Shown one piece after another: positions 46,791-57,498 of a DNA stretch of 64,000 nt. The DNA lies in NCBI GenBank assembly GCA_015680685.1, contig MNCI01004531.1:180740-244739 (forward strand), in the 5' to 3' direction. A program made the position numbers and the translations under genes. This stretch comes from Gnetum montanum. Its lineage: Eukaryota > Streptophyta > Gnetopsida > Gnetales > Gnetaceae. A model generated the notes under the pieces. It had not been told where the DNA came from. It saw only the letters and a program-made list of their open reading frames with translations, and made no database searches. Numbering within the stretch: the first letter of the stretch is position 1; each line of letters starts with the position of its first letter.

Positions 46791-47560
46791 TCCAAGTAGC
46801 CTAGCAATAGCTTTAACTGATGCCCAAACTTACCTAATAGCCTTGTAGCCTTAAATCATGGTCTACTAAGGCATGAAACTAGCAAAACCTAAGCCTTTGT
46901 GACCTATGCTCACCTAATTTGACTATATGTAGCCTTTCTTACTTAATTTTTCCTTATTACATGATGTTTTGACTTGTTTCTACCCTTGTGTTGCATTGTT
47001 GACCTTTTTATGGACTTTACAGTCTTATATGTTCTTATTTAGCTTATTATATCTTTATTTACCTTTGTATAGCCTTTGATTGGTATCAAATAGTGGGGTT
47101 TGACCTTCCCTTACCATCATGTGATGCCATATGATCATGGCCCACTATGGCCTTAAACTAGCATCATGGCTTGCTAAGGCCTAAAACAAGCAAAATCATG
47201 ATCTTTTAATAACCATTTGTAGCTTTCTTAGTCACATTTCCCCTTTTCTTGACTTTTATTTATCCTCAATTGTACATTTTTTCCTATTTTTACACTAGTT
47301 ATGGTTTTGGATGACCTTGTCTACACTAGAATAGCATGTGCTTGCATGATTTTATAGCATTTTAGCATTATTTATTCATCTTTACCCAAGTGCCACTTAA
47401 TATTCTTATGGTTGACATGCAAGATCAAAGTATGAGTACCTAGGAACAAATCAAATTTTTTTTGTCTCTACATGGACCTCATGGTGATGTTAAATGATGT
47501 ATCAACCCTAATTGCCTAGATCTTAAGCTAATAGGTCTTCTTCACCACATAGCTTTGATA
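46791..47560 (+). other. Spacer with scattered ACTAGCAA/GGCCCACTATGG units; no gene
   Basis: Single diverged units of the 37.6-37.9 kb repeat appear at about 46835-46890 and 47135-47200 (GGCCCACTATGGCCTTAAAC), embedded in pyrimidine-rich sequence. From about 47600 the pol frame becomes readable. Confidence 0.5.
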
Positions 47561-47579
47561 GAAAAACCTCTAGAATGGC

Positions 47580-50500
47580 CTAAAAACCTAGTTAGAACCC
47601 TTGACATAGAGATGTGTGATGTAATTGAGGACTCTCTACTTGAGGTTCCTATCACAACACACAATGGTAAGGAGAAAACCCTTAAACTGAGTTCCTCACT
47701 AGAACCTCAATAGCCTCAAGACATCACCAAAGTCCTACAAGGAAACATTAAGGCATTTTCTTGGTAATATGAAAATATGCTAGGCCTAGATCCTCATTTG
47801 GTTAAGCACAACATCATATTAGACCCTAGCATTAGACTAGTTAAGCAAAAAGTGTGCAAGATTAGACTTAATTTGGCCTTTGTAGTTCATGCCGAGATCT
47901 CAAAGCTCTACCAAGCTAGTTTCATTGGGGTTGTCAACTATGCAGAATGGGTGTTCAACATTGTACTAGTTCCTAAGAAAAATAGGAGTAATCATATTTA
48001 CATCAATTTCTGAGACCTAAAAAAAGTGACAATTAAGGATGACTTTCCTTTGCCTAGTATTGATCAACTGATCAATACTATGACCAGACATGCCTTATTG
48101 TCCTTTATGGATGGTTTCTTGGGATATAACTAGATTAGGATCAACCTAGAACACCAACTTAGCACAAACTTCATGATCCCATGGGGTACCTTTTGCTATA
48201 CTATGATGTCCTTTGGCTTTAAGAATGTCGAAGTAACCTATCAACAATCAATGACCTATATCTTCAATGATTACATGTTAGGTTTTCTTAACGATTACAT
48301 AGATGATATAGTTATTAAGTCTAAAATGGCCAAGAACCATGCAAATGACCTAGATCTTTTACTTAAATGATGTCTCAAATACGATCTTAGGCTTAATCCT
48401 AAGAAATGTGTCTTCAACATCAAGGCTAGTAAGATGCTTGGCTTTGTACTGTCCAAAGCAAGGATACATGTCAATCCTAGTAAGGTTAAGGCCATATTCA
48501 AATTAGCAACACCTATCAACCTTAAGGAGCTTTGGGGATTACAAGGTAGATTTTAATTTATTTGTAGGTTTATTGCTGGGCTTATGGATAAATTGCACCT
48601 TTTGTAACACGTTTTTAAGAAAGAAGTTCACTGCAAGTGGATGGTTCAATGCCAAAAGGCTTTTGAAAACCTTAAGCAAGAGTTGGCAAAACTACTGATG
48701 GTCTATCCTTTGCAAGATGGTAAACCATTTTATATCTACCTTACCATCTCTAACACATCCATTGCCTATCTACTTTATCAAAAATGAGATGTTAAAGTAA
48801 AGATGCATGTATACTATCTTAGCCATGTGTTAGTTGCCCACGAGACCTGATACACAAAAGTGGAGAAGTATTGTCTAGTACTAGTCTTCTCCTTAAAGAA
48901 GTGGAGACACTACCTCTTCAAAAGTCATGTCAATGTCATTTGCAAAGATAACATACTTAGAGCCATAACAACCAACATCTACAAAAGTAGCCATATAGCC
49001 CAATGGAAAGCCATAACTATAAAGTTTGACCTTCATTACATCTCTTAATCTTCAACGAAAGGTCAAGCTGTAGTTGTATAAATTATAGTTTCACCTATTG
49101 ATGAACAAGAAGCCATAGATCCTAAGTTTCTTGATGATCACATTAATACTATTAGCTAAGTGCCTGAGGGTTATGAGGTAGTCATGCACTTTGACAGAGC
49201 TTCAACTACCCATGGAGCTAGTGTCATTGCCATCATAACATTTCCATTTGGTGAAATCCAATCCTTTGCCTACCATTTTGAGTTTTCATGCATAAACAAC
49301 ATAGCAAACTATGAGGGTTTGATTAGATAGATGATGGTAGCTTATGAACTAGGAATTAGACGCTTAATGACCAAAGGTGATTTACAACTTGTGGTCAACC
49401 ATGTGACCAAAGTCTATGCATGTAAAGCGAAACACTTACAACATTACTATGACCTAGGAAAGTAATTATTACAATAATTTATAGACGTTGACATCCAACA
49501 TATACCCTAAAGCAAGAATGCCATAGCCAATGCAACTACTATGTTAGCTCTCAATGTGATGCTACATGTGTTTAGTAAGTTACCCACCTTAACTATGGAT
49601 TGTACTATTTCCATCACACAAAATACCAAGGATACCTTTGTGGTCATCATTCATACTACTCCTACCAAGGAGTGGTATGATGACATCAAATTTTACATTA
49701 TGCATGGTGAATCCTCACAAGACCTAACTACTACTCAAAACAATGTTGTACGCAAGTGATTAAAGTAGTATGTTGTCATAGGTGATAACACATTATGTTA
49801 ATGATCCTATGATAACATTCTCCTAAATTGCTTAGGTAAAATTGAAGCCTGAATAGTCCTAGAGGAGGTTCAAGCAGGTATTTTTGGGGGACATATAGGA
49901 CCTAGAGCTTTTGCTACTAAGATTAGAAAATTAGGCTACTATTGGCCCCATATTGAAAATGACTACTTGTAAGAGGTTAAGCGTTTTGATACATGACAAT
50001 GGCATAGCAACCTCATACATGTATCATTAACTGAGTTGCACACCACTCAAATCACTAGGTCATTCCAACAATGGGGGTCGAATATCATTAGACCTATAAT
50101 GCCTAAGTCTTTTGCAATGCATAGCTTCATCATTACCACAACTGAATACTTTACTGAGTGGGTTTAGGGTATTCCCCTAAGAAAGACTACATTCAAACAA
50201 GTCTACAAATTCATCCTAGACAACATTGTATTGTAATTAGTAGTCACGAAACAAAAGAATTCTGTCAAAACCTAGGTATTAAACATTCTTTCTCATCACC
50301 TTATTACCCTCAATCCAATGGATAAGCAGAAGCCAAAAACAAAACCATCATCAACTTGCTCAAGAAGATGCTCAACAACAACAAGCCAAAATGGCATGAG
50401 CAGCTTGTCCATGCACTATGGGCCTACAAAATAACCTCTCACATAATCTGGTGTAACATCTTATAGCTTGGTTTATGATTTTGAAGTTGTTTTACCTCTT

Positions 50501-51000
50501 GAATTGTAGGTGTCATCACTTTGAGTAGCCTGGACCAACTTCATCAATGATGAGTAGAACAAGGAGTTGTAGATAATAGCCCTAGACTTGGTGGAGGAGC
50601 AATGTATGCAAGTGCTTGCCCACATCAAACACTATTAAGAGAGGCAGAAGCAACAACATCACCATAACTTGATCAAGCGTAAGATCAAGGGAAAGAGACC
50701 TGGTCCTCAAAGTAGTCCACAAGCATGTAGATAAATTCTTAGCCAACTAGGAAGGATCCTTACTTGTCACTAGAGCCTATGAGAACAGTGTGTTTAGGAT
50801 AGTCAACATGTTATAGCTAATTTTTATCATGTAGCTTTCACCCCATGAAACTTGAGGTAAAACTTCATTGTAAATGTGAAGATTGTAATCCATAAGGTAC
50901 AATCTCACATATTCCATACTTTTGAGATTGAAAAATGCCTCATAAGTCATCAAAGCCTTATTCCCCAAGTGAAAAAGGTCACCTAGTGTCTATATTTGGG
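47580..51000 (+). pseudogene. Tat-lineage Gypsy pol: RT, RNase H, second RNase H, integrase
   Basis: The frame enters with AFSW and YENMLGLDPHLVKHNIIL. RT: ASFIGVVNYAEWVFNIVLVP, DDFPLPSIDQLINTM, LLSFMDGFLGYN, MIPWGTFCYTMMSFGFKN, and YIDD in FLNDYIDDIVIKSK (about 48280-48325). RNase H: FENLKQELAKLLMVYPLQDG and EKYCLVLVFSLKKWRHYL. A second, archaeal-type RNase H follows (49170-49460) with its acidic residues kept: MHFDRAS, NYEGLI and TKGDLQLVVNHV. This doubling defines the Tat lineage. Integrase from about 49870: GPRAFATKIRKLGYYWPHIE (zinc-finger cysteines lost), MPKSFAMHSFIITTTEYFTE, INLLKKMLNNN, WHEQLVHALWAYK, and ALDLVEEQCMQVLAHIKHY. From 47777 to 49759 one frame runs with 14 stops and no indel. 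The integrase has at least two frame changes. Confidence 0.9.
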
Positions 51001-52013
51001 CTTTTGTGGGTCAAAAATGCCTTTTGGAATGCCAAAAATGGTAACTTGATGGGTTTTATGGAGGATATACATTTTTCTACACTCAAAACGCTTACAAGGG
51101 GTAGATCTCACCTAGCCCCTCAGTGTGGAGGGGTGGGGGGGTTAACCCTCAACTTGGAAACTTCCCCTCGCCGCCTCCCCCAACATGGAAGCCACAAAAG
51201 CCAAAATTTAACACTCCATGCACTCAAATGTTGACCAACCAATTCAATAAGAACAATGGAAAACTCAACATGGAAGACCTATCTCGAGCGTAGAAGGTAT
51301 GTCCCAATTACTATTTATATTAAATGGACTATCCATGGGGCAAGGCATTTACTATATATGGTAACCCCCCAAATTTGGGCACCTACCTCACTTGTACAAG
51401 GTAAAAATTTGCAGCAAATTTGACAACCCATTTGTACCCAAATTAAAGCCATTTTGCAGCCCCATTCATGTCCTCAAACCTATAAAAACTAGCCTCAAAT
51501 ACCATTTATAGGTTTCGTAATTTTTTAACAATCCAAGACCTTTGGTATTTCCACACTTAGGCATTTTCAAGCACTCAAGAGCTTTTGTAATCTCCCATGT
51601 TTTCATTTTCTTGAACCCCAGCATGGAAGCATTGTAACCTTATTACCCTCCACACTGCACCCCTAAAATTCCCAACTCCCAACGTAGAGCACTTGGACAA
51701 CTTGGATTCTTCACATTTCTCAACCCTACAATAGCCAACCTTGTAGATCTGGAGTAGCAGCACAAGAGCTTTGATAGCATCAAAATTGATAGGACATCTG
51801 ACTCATGGAGTTGACTACATTGACTTCAACGAACCTTGAATCTCCATCCAAGTGAACCCCATGGTACCTGCTCAGGCACCATTTGTACACATTTCTCTAA
51901 CTTATTCCTTATTCTTTCTCAATAAAGTTTTAAGTTTTGGCTTTTGTGCACAAAATATATTTGTTTATTTTCTGTGCATTATTGAAATCTGTTATCAGTT
52001 CCCCCCCACCCCC
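51001..52013 (+). other. 3' region after integrase, LTR-like; no gene
   Basis: Stray cores of the CCATGCT/CAACATGGAAG type occur at about 51110-51195 and 51545-51690, as in the large array. AATAAAG at about 51921, followed by GT-rich sequence, could be the poly(A) signal of an LTR. No repeat partner was found in the window, so no LTR boundary is claimed. It runs into the gap through a C-rich tract. Confidence 0.4.
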
Positions 52014-52339
52014 NNNNNNNNNNNNNNNNNNNNNNNNNNNNNNNNNNNNNNNNNNNNNNNNNNNNNNNNNNNNNNNNNNNNNNNNNNNNNNNNNNNNNNN
52101 NNNNNNNNNNNNNNNNNNNNNNNNNNNNNNNNNNNNNNNNNNNNNNNNNNNNNNNNNNNNNNNNNNNNNNNNNNNNNNNNNNNNNNNNNNNNNNNNNNNN
52201 NNNNNNNNNNNNNNNNNNNNNNNNNNNNNNNNNNNNNNNNNNNNNNNNNNNNNNNNNNNNNNNNNNNNNNNNNNNNNNNNNNNNNNNNNNNNNNNNNNNN
52301 NNNNNNNNNNNNNNNNNNNNNNNNNNNNNNNNNNNNNNN
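52014..52339. other. Assembly gap (326 N)
   Basis: Unknown bases. The 3' LTR of the Gypsy complex, if it exists, could lie partly here. Confidence 0.99.
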
Positions 52340-53130
52340 TCCCTAGTTGATCTACCGAACTAAGTAGTGTACCTCGAATCCCATTTTTTGAAGGCCCTAG
52401 GGATTCAAAGTTGAGGCTACTACATAGGATCTATCGATTTTCTAGTTGCAACAACAATAAGACCCTTCTTGAAAAATTAATAGTATTGTACTACTTATGT
52501 TTTTGCTATTTAATACATTCTTAAAGGTATTTGAACTTATTAAAAATTGAGTTTCGGTTTCAGATTTATATATTTTCTAAGTTTTTTTTTCTGCAAATCA
52601 ACTACACGATATTAAGTTATATCTTTTTTTCTTCTCTACAAATCAAAGGTACCATTCTTGTAGGATGTAGATTTTTTTCCACTCAATTTTATTACGTAAA
52701 TTTTAGAAAAAGGAAAAATTTGCCCTTACGAAGTTGAAAATGAAATTCTTACTTAAATCCAACTTTTTGGATCTATGGGACCAATTTCAGGGATACGTTC
52801 AACATGCCAGAAGTGAAGATGCAAGAATGCTCATGGTGAGGTTGATGATGGTGATATGGATGGTAATGTATCAATCAAGGTAGGAAACAAATTCCTTTTA
52901 TTATTGGACTTTGTCTCCTAACTGAGGATAATTGGATTCTGTTCCATTTTTCCTTACATGGTGGGCTTGTGGCTTTAGGTGTTAAAAAAGCTGCAGTGAA
53001 AAATGACTAGAAAGTTGCTTGAATCGTTTGCCGGTGTTGTTTCCTATTGTTCGTTCGTGGCTGTGTGCAAATATATGTTAACTCCAACTATGAACATTCA
53101 ATGTGGGGTTGTGCAGATATATGTTAGTTT
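52340..53130. other. No recognisable gene; non-repetitive sequence
   Basis: Less AT-skewed than the retroelement relics and not repeated elsewhere in the window. I recognise no product. Confidence 0.35.
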
Positions 53131-53133
53131 CCT

Positions 53134-53376
53134 GTGAAAATGGCATGTTTTGTAGGGTACCAACCTCTTGAATTTGAGTCTCCCAAGTTAGCTTACTGTC
53201 AACCTAAACCTGGGAGTGCTTCTAGAAATAAAACAAAAACTAGCTTCACCGCCGCGGTATTTCTATGTAGGTTGCCTCTACAACTGCAATGTGGTTCTAT
53301 GTCTCATGCAGAAGATGGGTTCTTAAAAAACTTTCAGATTTTCATTGAAAGACGCCAACCATTTACTAGAAGATAG
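53134..53376 (+). CDS. Unrecognised 80-codon ORF, possible exon of a host gene
   Basis: The frame starts ATGAAAATGGCATG and encodes MKMACFVGYQPLEFESPKLA, a polar middle, TAAVFLCRLPLQLQCGSM and a basic end QIFIERRQPFTRR. Codon use looks more balanced than in the decayed elements. Downstream, other open stretches with a protein-like composition follow: about 53430-53570, with DPPLHCTDLVTPAILPNPRE, and 53720-53880, with FDGDKDASELVNIPSACHLA. The latter is preceded by a plausible acceptor TTTTAG. They could be exons of a degraded or real gene. I cannot assign a family, and the start is arbitrary. Confidence 0.25.
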   Translation: MKMACFVGYQPLEFESPKLAYCQPKPGSASRNKTKTSFTAAVFLCRLPLQLQCGSMSHAEDGFLKNFQIFIERRQPFTRR

Positions 53377-54035
53377 CATTTTTTTTAATTATTATGTTGA
53401 TGATGCAGATTTATAATCGGCAGTAAGGTTTTCGGATCCACCGTTGCATTGTACGGATCTTGTGACTCCTGCAATTTTACCCAATCCTAGAGAAGAAATG
53501 TGGGGGGTGACATGGAATTCTGTCCTGAAGTTGAACTGCTCAGCTGTGCTCAGCACCATCATGTTGTCATGTTGATTGGTTTCTGCACTCTTATTATTAT
53601 TTTTTTAGGATTCATCTTTATCTCTAAGGCATTATTGTGCTGATTTTATAGTTTGCAGTAATTTGTTGGGTTTTAGGTTTGACTGATTATCTATTGCCAA
53701 ATCGGAATTATGATAATGCACGACCCGAAGAGACGGACAATTTGACGTGCTTTCTGAATTTGATGGAGATAAGGATGCTTCAGAACTTGTTAATATCCCA
53801 TCAGCATGTCATCTTGCGGATCATCTTAGTTCCTCCTTGCCAAAATGTAATCATATGTTGTCAAACCCCTCCGGATCAGAATGATGTGAAACATGACAAG
53901 CTCAAATAGTGGCAATAAAAAGCCATTCAAGCCAGCGCACAAAGTAACAATATGATAATAAAAACAACTCATGAAAAACTATCACCAAAATTGTCTACTA
54001 AAGCACCGAACCAAAACAAAAACAGTAATTGTAAC

Positions 54036-54296
54036 TCATTCAAAAATGACCAGCGCTAGGATTATGATTATTAGTGCCACAAATGAAAAATAATTTTTCA
54101 TCCCAATGCAATTGTTAATCCACTTCCAGTGGTGATCAAATATCTCAACACATTTGTCACAACTCTTACCGTGTCTAATGCGCTCACATACCTTTATTTG
54201 GTATATAGTGCACAAAAAGGCCTCGCTTCTGGTCTTCTGTCTCTTCATGGTGGCAGCTGTCACGTTTTTAAAAACCACCCACAAAGCCAGTACCAT
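54036..54296 (-). pseudogene. DHHC-type palmitoyltransferase fragment, active cysteine lost
   Basis: An 86-codon minus-strand frame encodes SEAFLCTIYQIKVCERIRHG, KSCDKCVEIFDHHWKWINNC and IGMKNYFSFVALIIIILALV. This matches the cysteine-rich DHHC domain of protein S-acyltransferases followed by a transmembrane helix. The spacing C..C, H, C..C, DHH, NC.G..N is kept, but the nucleophilic Cys of DHHC is Trp and an expected Pro is Lys. Only about 60 residues of the domain are present, so it is a gene fragment, unable to acylate. No further exon was identified nearby. Confidence 0.65.
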
Positions 54297-54299
54297 GAA

Positions 54300-55125
54300 A
54301 CTTTATTTGCTTGCCCAGCGGATCCAGTTTTACCATTTAAAGTAGCAAAGCCTTCTCTTGACCTTCCAACAGCTACTGCTACGGATGGAGGTTGTCCATC
54401 TGAGACTTCAAGCAATTCAGAAACTATATCATGTTCAGATTTTTTTTATTCAAGTTTTTCACGTTTTGGGATACTTCTTTTCTATATGATCTGGCCATAT
54501 TTTTCAAGAAATTTGCACAAAGAATATAAAGCTTATCCGTGTGCCTCAGAGGTAGGTTCATGTAATAATGACTCATGATGATATTATTATATTGACTCAC
54601 TTTTTTGTGCTCATTATCTAATTATTTTCATGGGTTTTTCTTAATGGTTTTATGATCATGTGTTACGGCTATACTACTAATGTTTACTCTATTTATTCTT
54701 GTTTGTAGACTTCAAATGATGACATTGATGTAGTTGGTAATGATGTACTTGATGAGCCCCCTCTTCCTCTCATGGCTTAGTTTTGTCCATTTGATGAACT
54801 TGTTGATGACTGTGTATTGTTCTTGTTGTTGTATGTTGCACAATGCAACTATGGTTTTGGACATTTATGTATGTATATGGTTTTATCATCACACAGTGTG
54901 ACTTCGAATATGTATCAGTTTAAAATTTGTATGTTTTATATATTTTATATAAACATAAATGGTAAATGTAACAAGGCTATAAAATTTTAAAAAATGGTAA
55001 ATAAAATATGATGTAGTGATAATTGTAAAACAAGGTATATGCATATAAGTAAACTCACATACGATGCTATTGGGTAGATTGGCTACAATGTTGGTATAGG
55101 GGCAAAAAGAAAAGGTTATTATGCT
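54300..55125. other. No recognisable gene
   Basis: Possible terminal exon-like stretch at 54709-54780 (plus), DDIDVVGNDVLDEPPLPLMA followed by a stop and preceded by TTTGTAG, but nothing supports it further. The rest is AT-rich. A long plus-strand frame at 54129-54578 is opposite the DHHC fragment and is regarded as a shadow. Confidence 0.3.
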
Positions 55126-55262
55126 CACTAGTTTTAGGCCATGGCTTCACTAGTTTTAGGCCCTAGCTAGCCATAACATTGCTAATTTTAAGCTTTAGTG
55201 GGCTACAATGCTGCCAATTTTACAACTTAGCATGTCGTGGTCCATACTTGCCTAGTAAGTGT
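55126..55262 (-). repeat. Inverted copy of the ACTAGCAA/GGCCCACCATGG repeat
   Basis: On the minus strand the units read AGCCATGGCCTAAAACTAGTG and related phrases. They lie downstream of the minus-strand protease, as the 72-bp units lie downstream of the plus-strand protease at 37.6 kb. The repeat therefore seems to be a fixed part of this Gypsy family after the protease. Confidence 0.55.
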
Positions 55263-56560
55263 AGGATGCTCTCGAAAGAGCATACAAGGATAGAATCAAC
55301 AATGAAACATGACATAATGTCATAAAGGTGGAGAAAAGATTGACAAAAGAATAGACAAGACATTTACCATGAACTTGTTGTTTAATCTTTGAGAGATCAA
55401 GGAATCCATTTGACACAATCTTATGCTCACCATCTCCTTTGTTTAGCTTGGCACACTGCATGCATTTTCATTAATAATTCAATGTTACAGAGTTGTTATT
55501 CACATCACTATTGTTGGCCCCAATCTAAGTGTTGGGAGTTTTCTCTTGAAACTCCACCTTTGAACCTCAGTTGATGTTGACATAGTTAACCAAGATTAAC
55601 AACACGTTGTCTTCATGAATGAAAATATCACAACCATCATATGGCAAGTGAATTTCCTAATGTATAAGGGATGAGACTATGCAAAGTTTAGCTAACCATG
55701 GCCTTCCTAGGATCAAGTTGAAGCAAGGTGTCTCTTCAACCACAACAAAGTTGGTAGATGTAGGGAATTGCTCACTGGCTACAAAATCCAAGGAAATAGA
55801 ACCTCACACTACTAGTCATGACCAATTAAATAACTTGAGTACTGAGGTACTAGTTTCTTAGATGTTCTCTATTAAGCCTAGGTTGTCAACAATGGAAAAT
55901 GGTACTACATTAGTTATCATCCCATCATTATACGTGAACATGATGAACCTTGTACTTGCCAACACATATAGTGATGAGGAGAGGGGTGGATAGCACTTCC
56001 CCATTTTGAGAGTCAATCTTCACTTCATTGTCATGAAATTTAAGGATGGGTTGATGCCCATTTTCTCTAAATAAAGCTCACTCAATGATAGAGTGGATTA
56101 ACTCTTTGTTGGTGAGCATGTCTTCTCTCATAGGAATTGAAGCCAGCACTTGAGCTAGTGTTTTCCTATGAGTAGGAGAAGTCATAACTAGGTCATACAA
56201 GTTCAATGATGTATTCTTTTTTTTTTTTTAAGAAATCATTTGGCTTGTTTCATCATTACGAGGAAATTCTTCTCATTGGCATATGATCTTTTGGCCTTAG
56301 TCCTCTTAACTTCCTCCATGTTTCCTTGCGTTTGTGGGTTAGGTTTTGATGTGGATGCCTTGAGTCCCTCATCCATGGGTGTAGCCAGTCTTGGTGTAGC
56401 TTGTTTCGAAGCCCTTTGTTATCAGTTATCTTTAGTGGGCTTCATTTTTGGTTTGGCGATAGGTTACTTTCATCACAATTGTGATGATGTTTCCTTGCTA
56501 ATCTCTAAATTGTAGGCCACTATAGGTGGCCTCTGGTCATGGGTTATTATAATTTTGCTT
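55250..56560 (-). pseudogene. Tat-like Gypsy gag end and protease, minus strand
   Basis: From 56560 downward the minus strand encodes a basic gag C-terminus (KPKMKPTKDN, PMDEGLKASTSKPNPQTQGN, EEVKRTKAKRSYANEKNF). The linker NLYDLVMTSPTHRKTLAQVL and SIPMREDMLTNKELIHSII follows. The protease comes next: MFTYNDGMITNVVPFSIVDN, EQFPTSTNFVVVEETPCFN, then LILGRPWLAKL (about 55700). An open frame 55461-55252 continues (KLNKGDGEHKIVSNGFLDLS). It is the same family as 36.4-37.3 kb. No RT follows. Confidence 0.75.
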
Positions 56561-56663
56561 GTCAAAAGTGAAGCAATTCGAATAATAAATGGTTCCCTAG
56601 ACCTTAAAGGATTAGTATCTCATGGTCTTGGTTTTGAAGTTGATGCCACTAAAGAGGGGACAT

Positions 56664-57498
56664 TGATGAGTGATAAGGTACCCCCCCCCCCCTACATCTA
56701 ATCAAATGAATCACAAGTGTTCACACATGATCTAGTCAAATCTCATAGATGGAACTAGTTATGGCATCTAGATTATTATGTCTTGATCGCAATTTGCTAT
56801 CTTCCCACTTCATCTAGTGGTAGCCTTATCACGTATGGTTTAGTCCAAAGTGAGGCATATGATAATTGATGTTGTTTTGTCTATATACTACTCCTAATGG
56901 TAATAAAGAAATCAATTAATTAAGCTAATTAACAATGAAAAGTAGTGTCTAGACTAGCCTATGGGTAATGAGTGTCAGTTCACAACTTGCCATACACATC
57001 CTAAACCCACGTATCTACTATGAGAATTACCAAGTGCTATGCTACTAGGCGAAATAAGCAATAACACTACTAAGATTACCAAGCAAATACATGTTTACGC
57101 TCAAACCTGTTCATGCTCATTTCACCAATTCATTAATATGCATGAAAATGTAAATATTAACTAAGTATAAGGAAAGTAAATTGCATGGAAAGTAAATCTA
57201 ATCTAAGTCAAATGAATAAGAATCAATCTTAATCCTATTGTCATTCATGGAATGTGTCCAAGTACATTGCCACTCCAACAAGACACCATCCAACTAACTC
57301 AGATCCACATTGTGAGTGCTCACTAACTATTCTCAAATACTATGGAATAAAATTATAAGCGTTCAACTGCTCTACTAACAAAACTTATGCCAAACCATGC
57401 ATCCAAGGGCTATATTTAGAGGTCAGCACAGATCCCATGATATCAAATATCGGACAACACATCTTGGTCTTTGATATTGGGTATCCAATATCAAAGCT
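56664..57498 (-). repeat. Inverted Gypsy LTR of the element A family
   Basis: The reverse complement aligns with the LTRs of element A along its length: GATATTGGATACCC repeats, a mutated TATA box (TCTAAATA), TTAACTAAGT region, TTGGTAATC, end CTCATCA. The tRNA-Asp primer site does not follow its end. The sequence upstream of it in its own sense (59.07-57.5 kb) matches the 3' internal region of element A. It is therefore best read as a 3' LTR. A run of 12 C near 56680-56692 may be an assembly artefact. Confidence 0.75.

Noticed and set aside
51852-52350. Long frames (164 and 137 codons) ending in the second N run
   Set aside because: Most of their length is unknown sequence; the readable part is a non-coding LTR-like end.
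54129-54578. 149-codon plus-strand ORF
   Set aside because: It lies opposite the DHHC fragment and its composition matches no family; treated as a shadow.
56664-56680. Reading the inverted LTR as a 5' LTR of the protease fragment below it
   Set aside because: No tRNA-Asp primer site follows, and the sequence on its other side matches the 3' internal region of element A.
56680-56692. Poly-C tract as a functional element
   Set aside because: A single homopolymer in an old LTR is more likely slippage or an assembly artefact.
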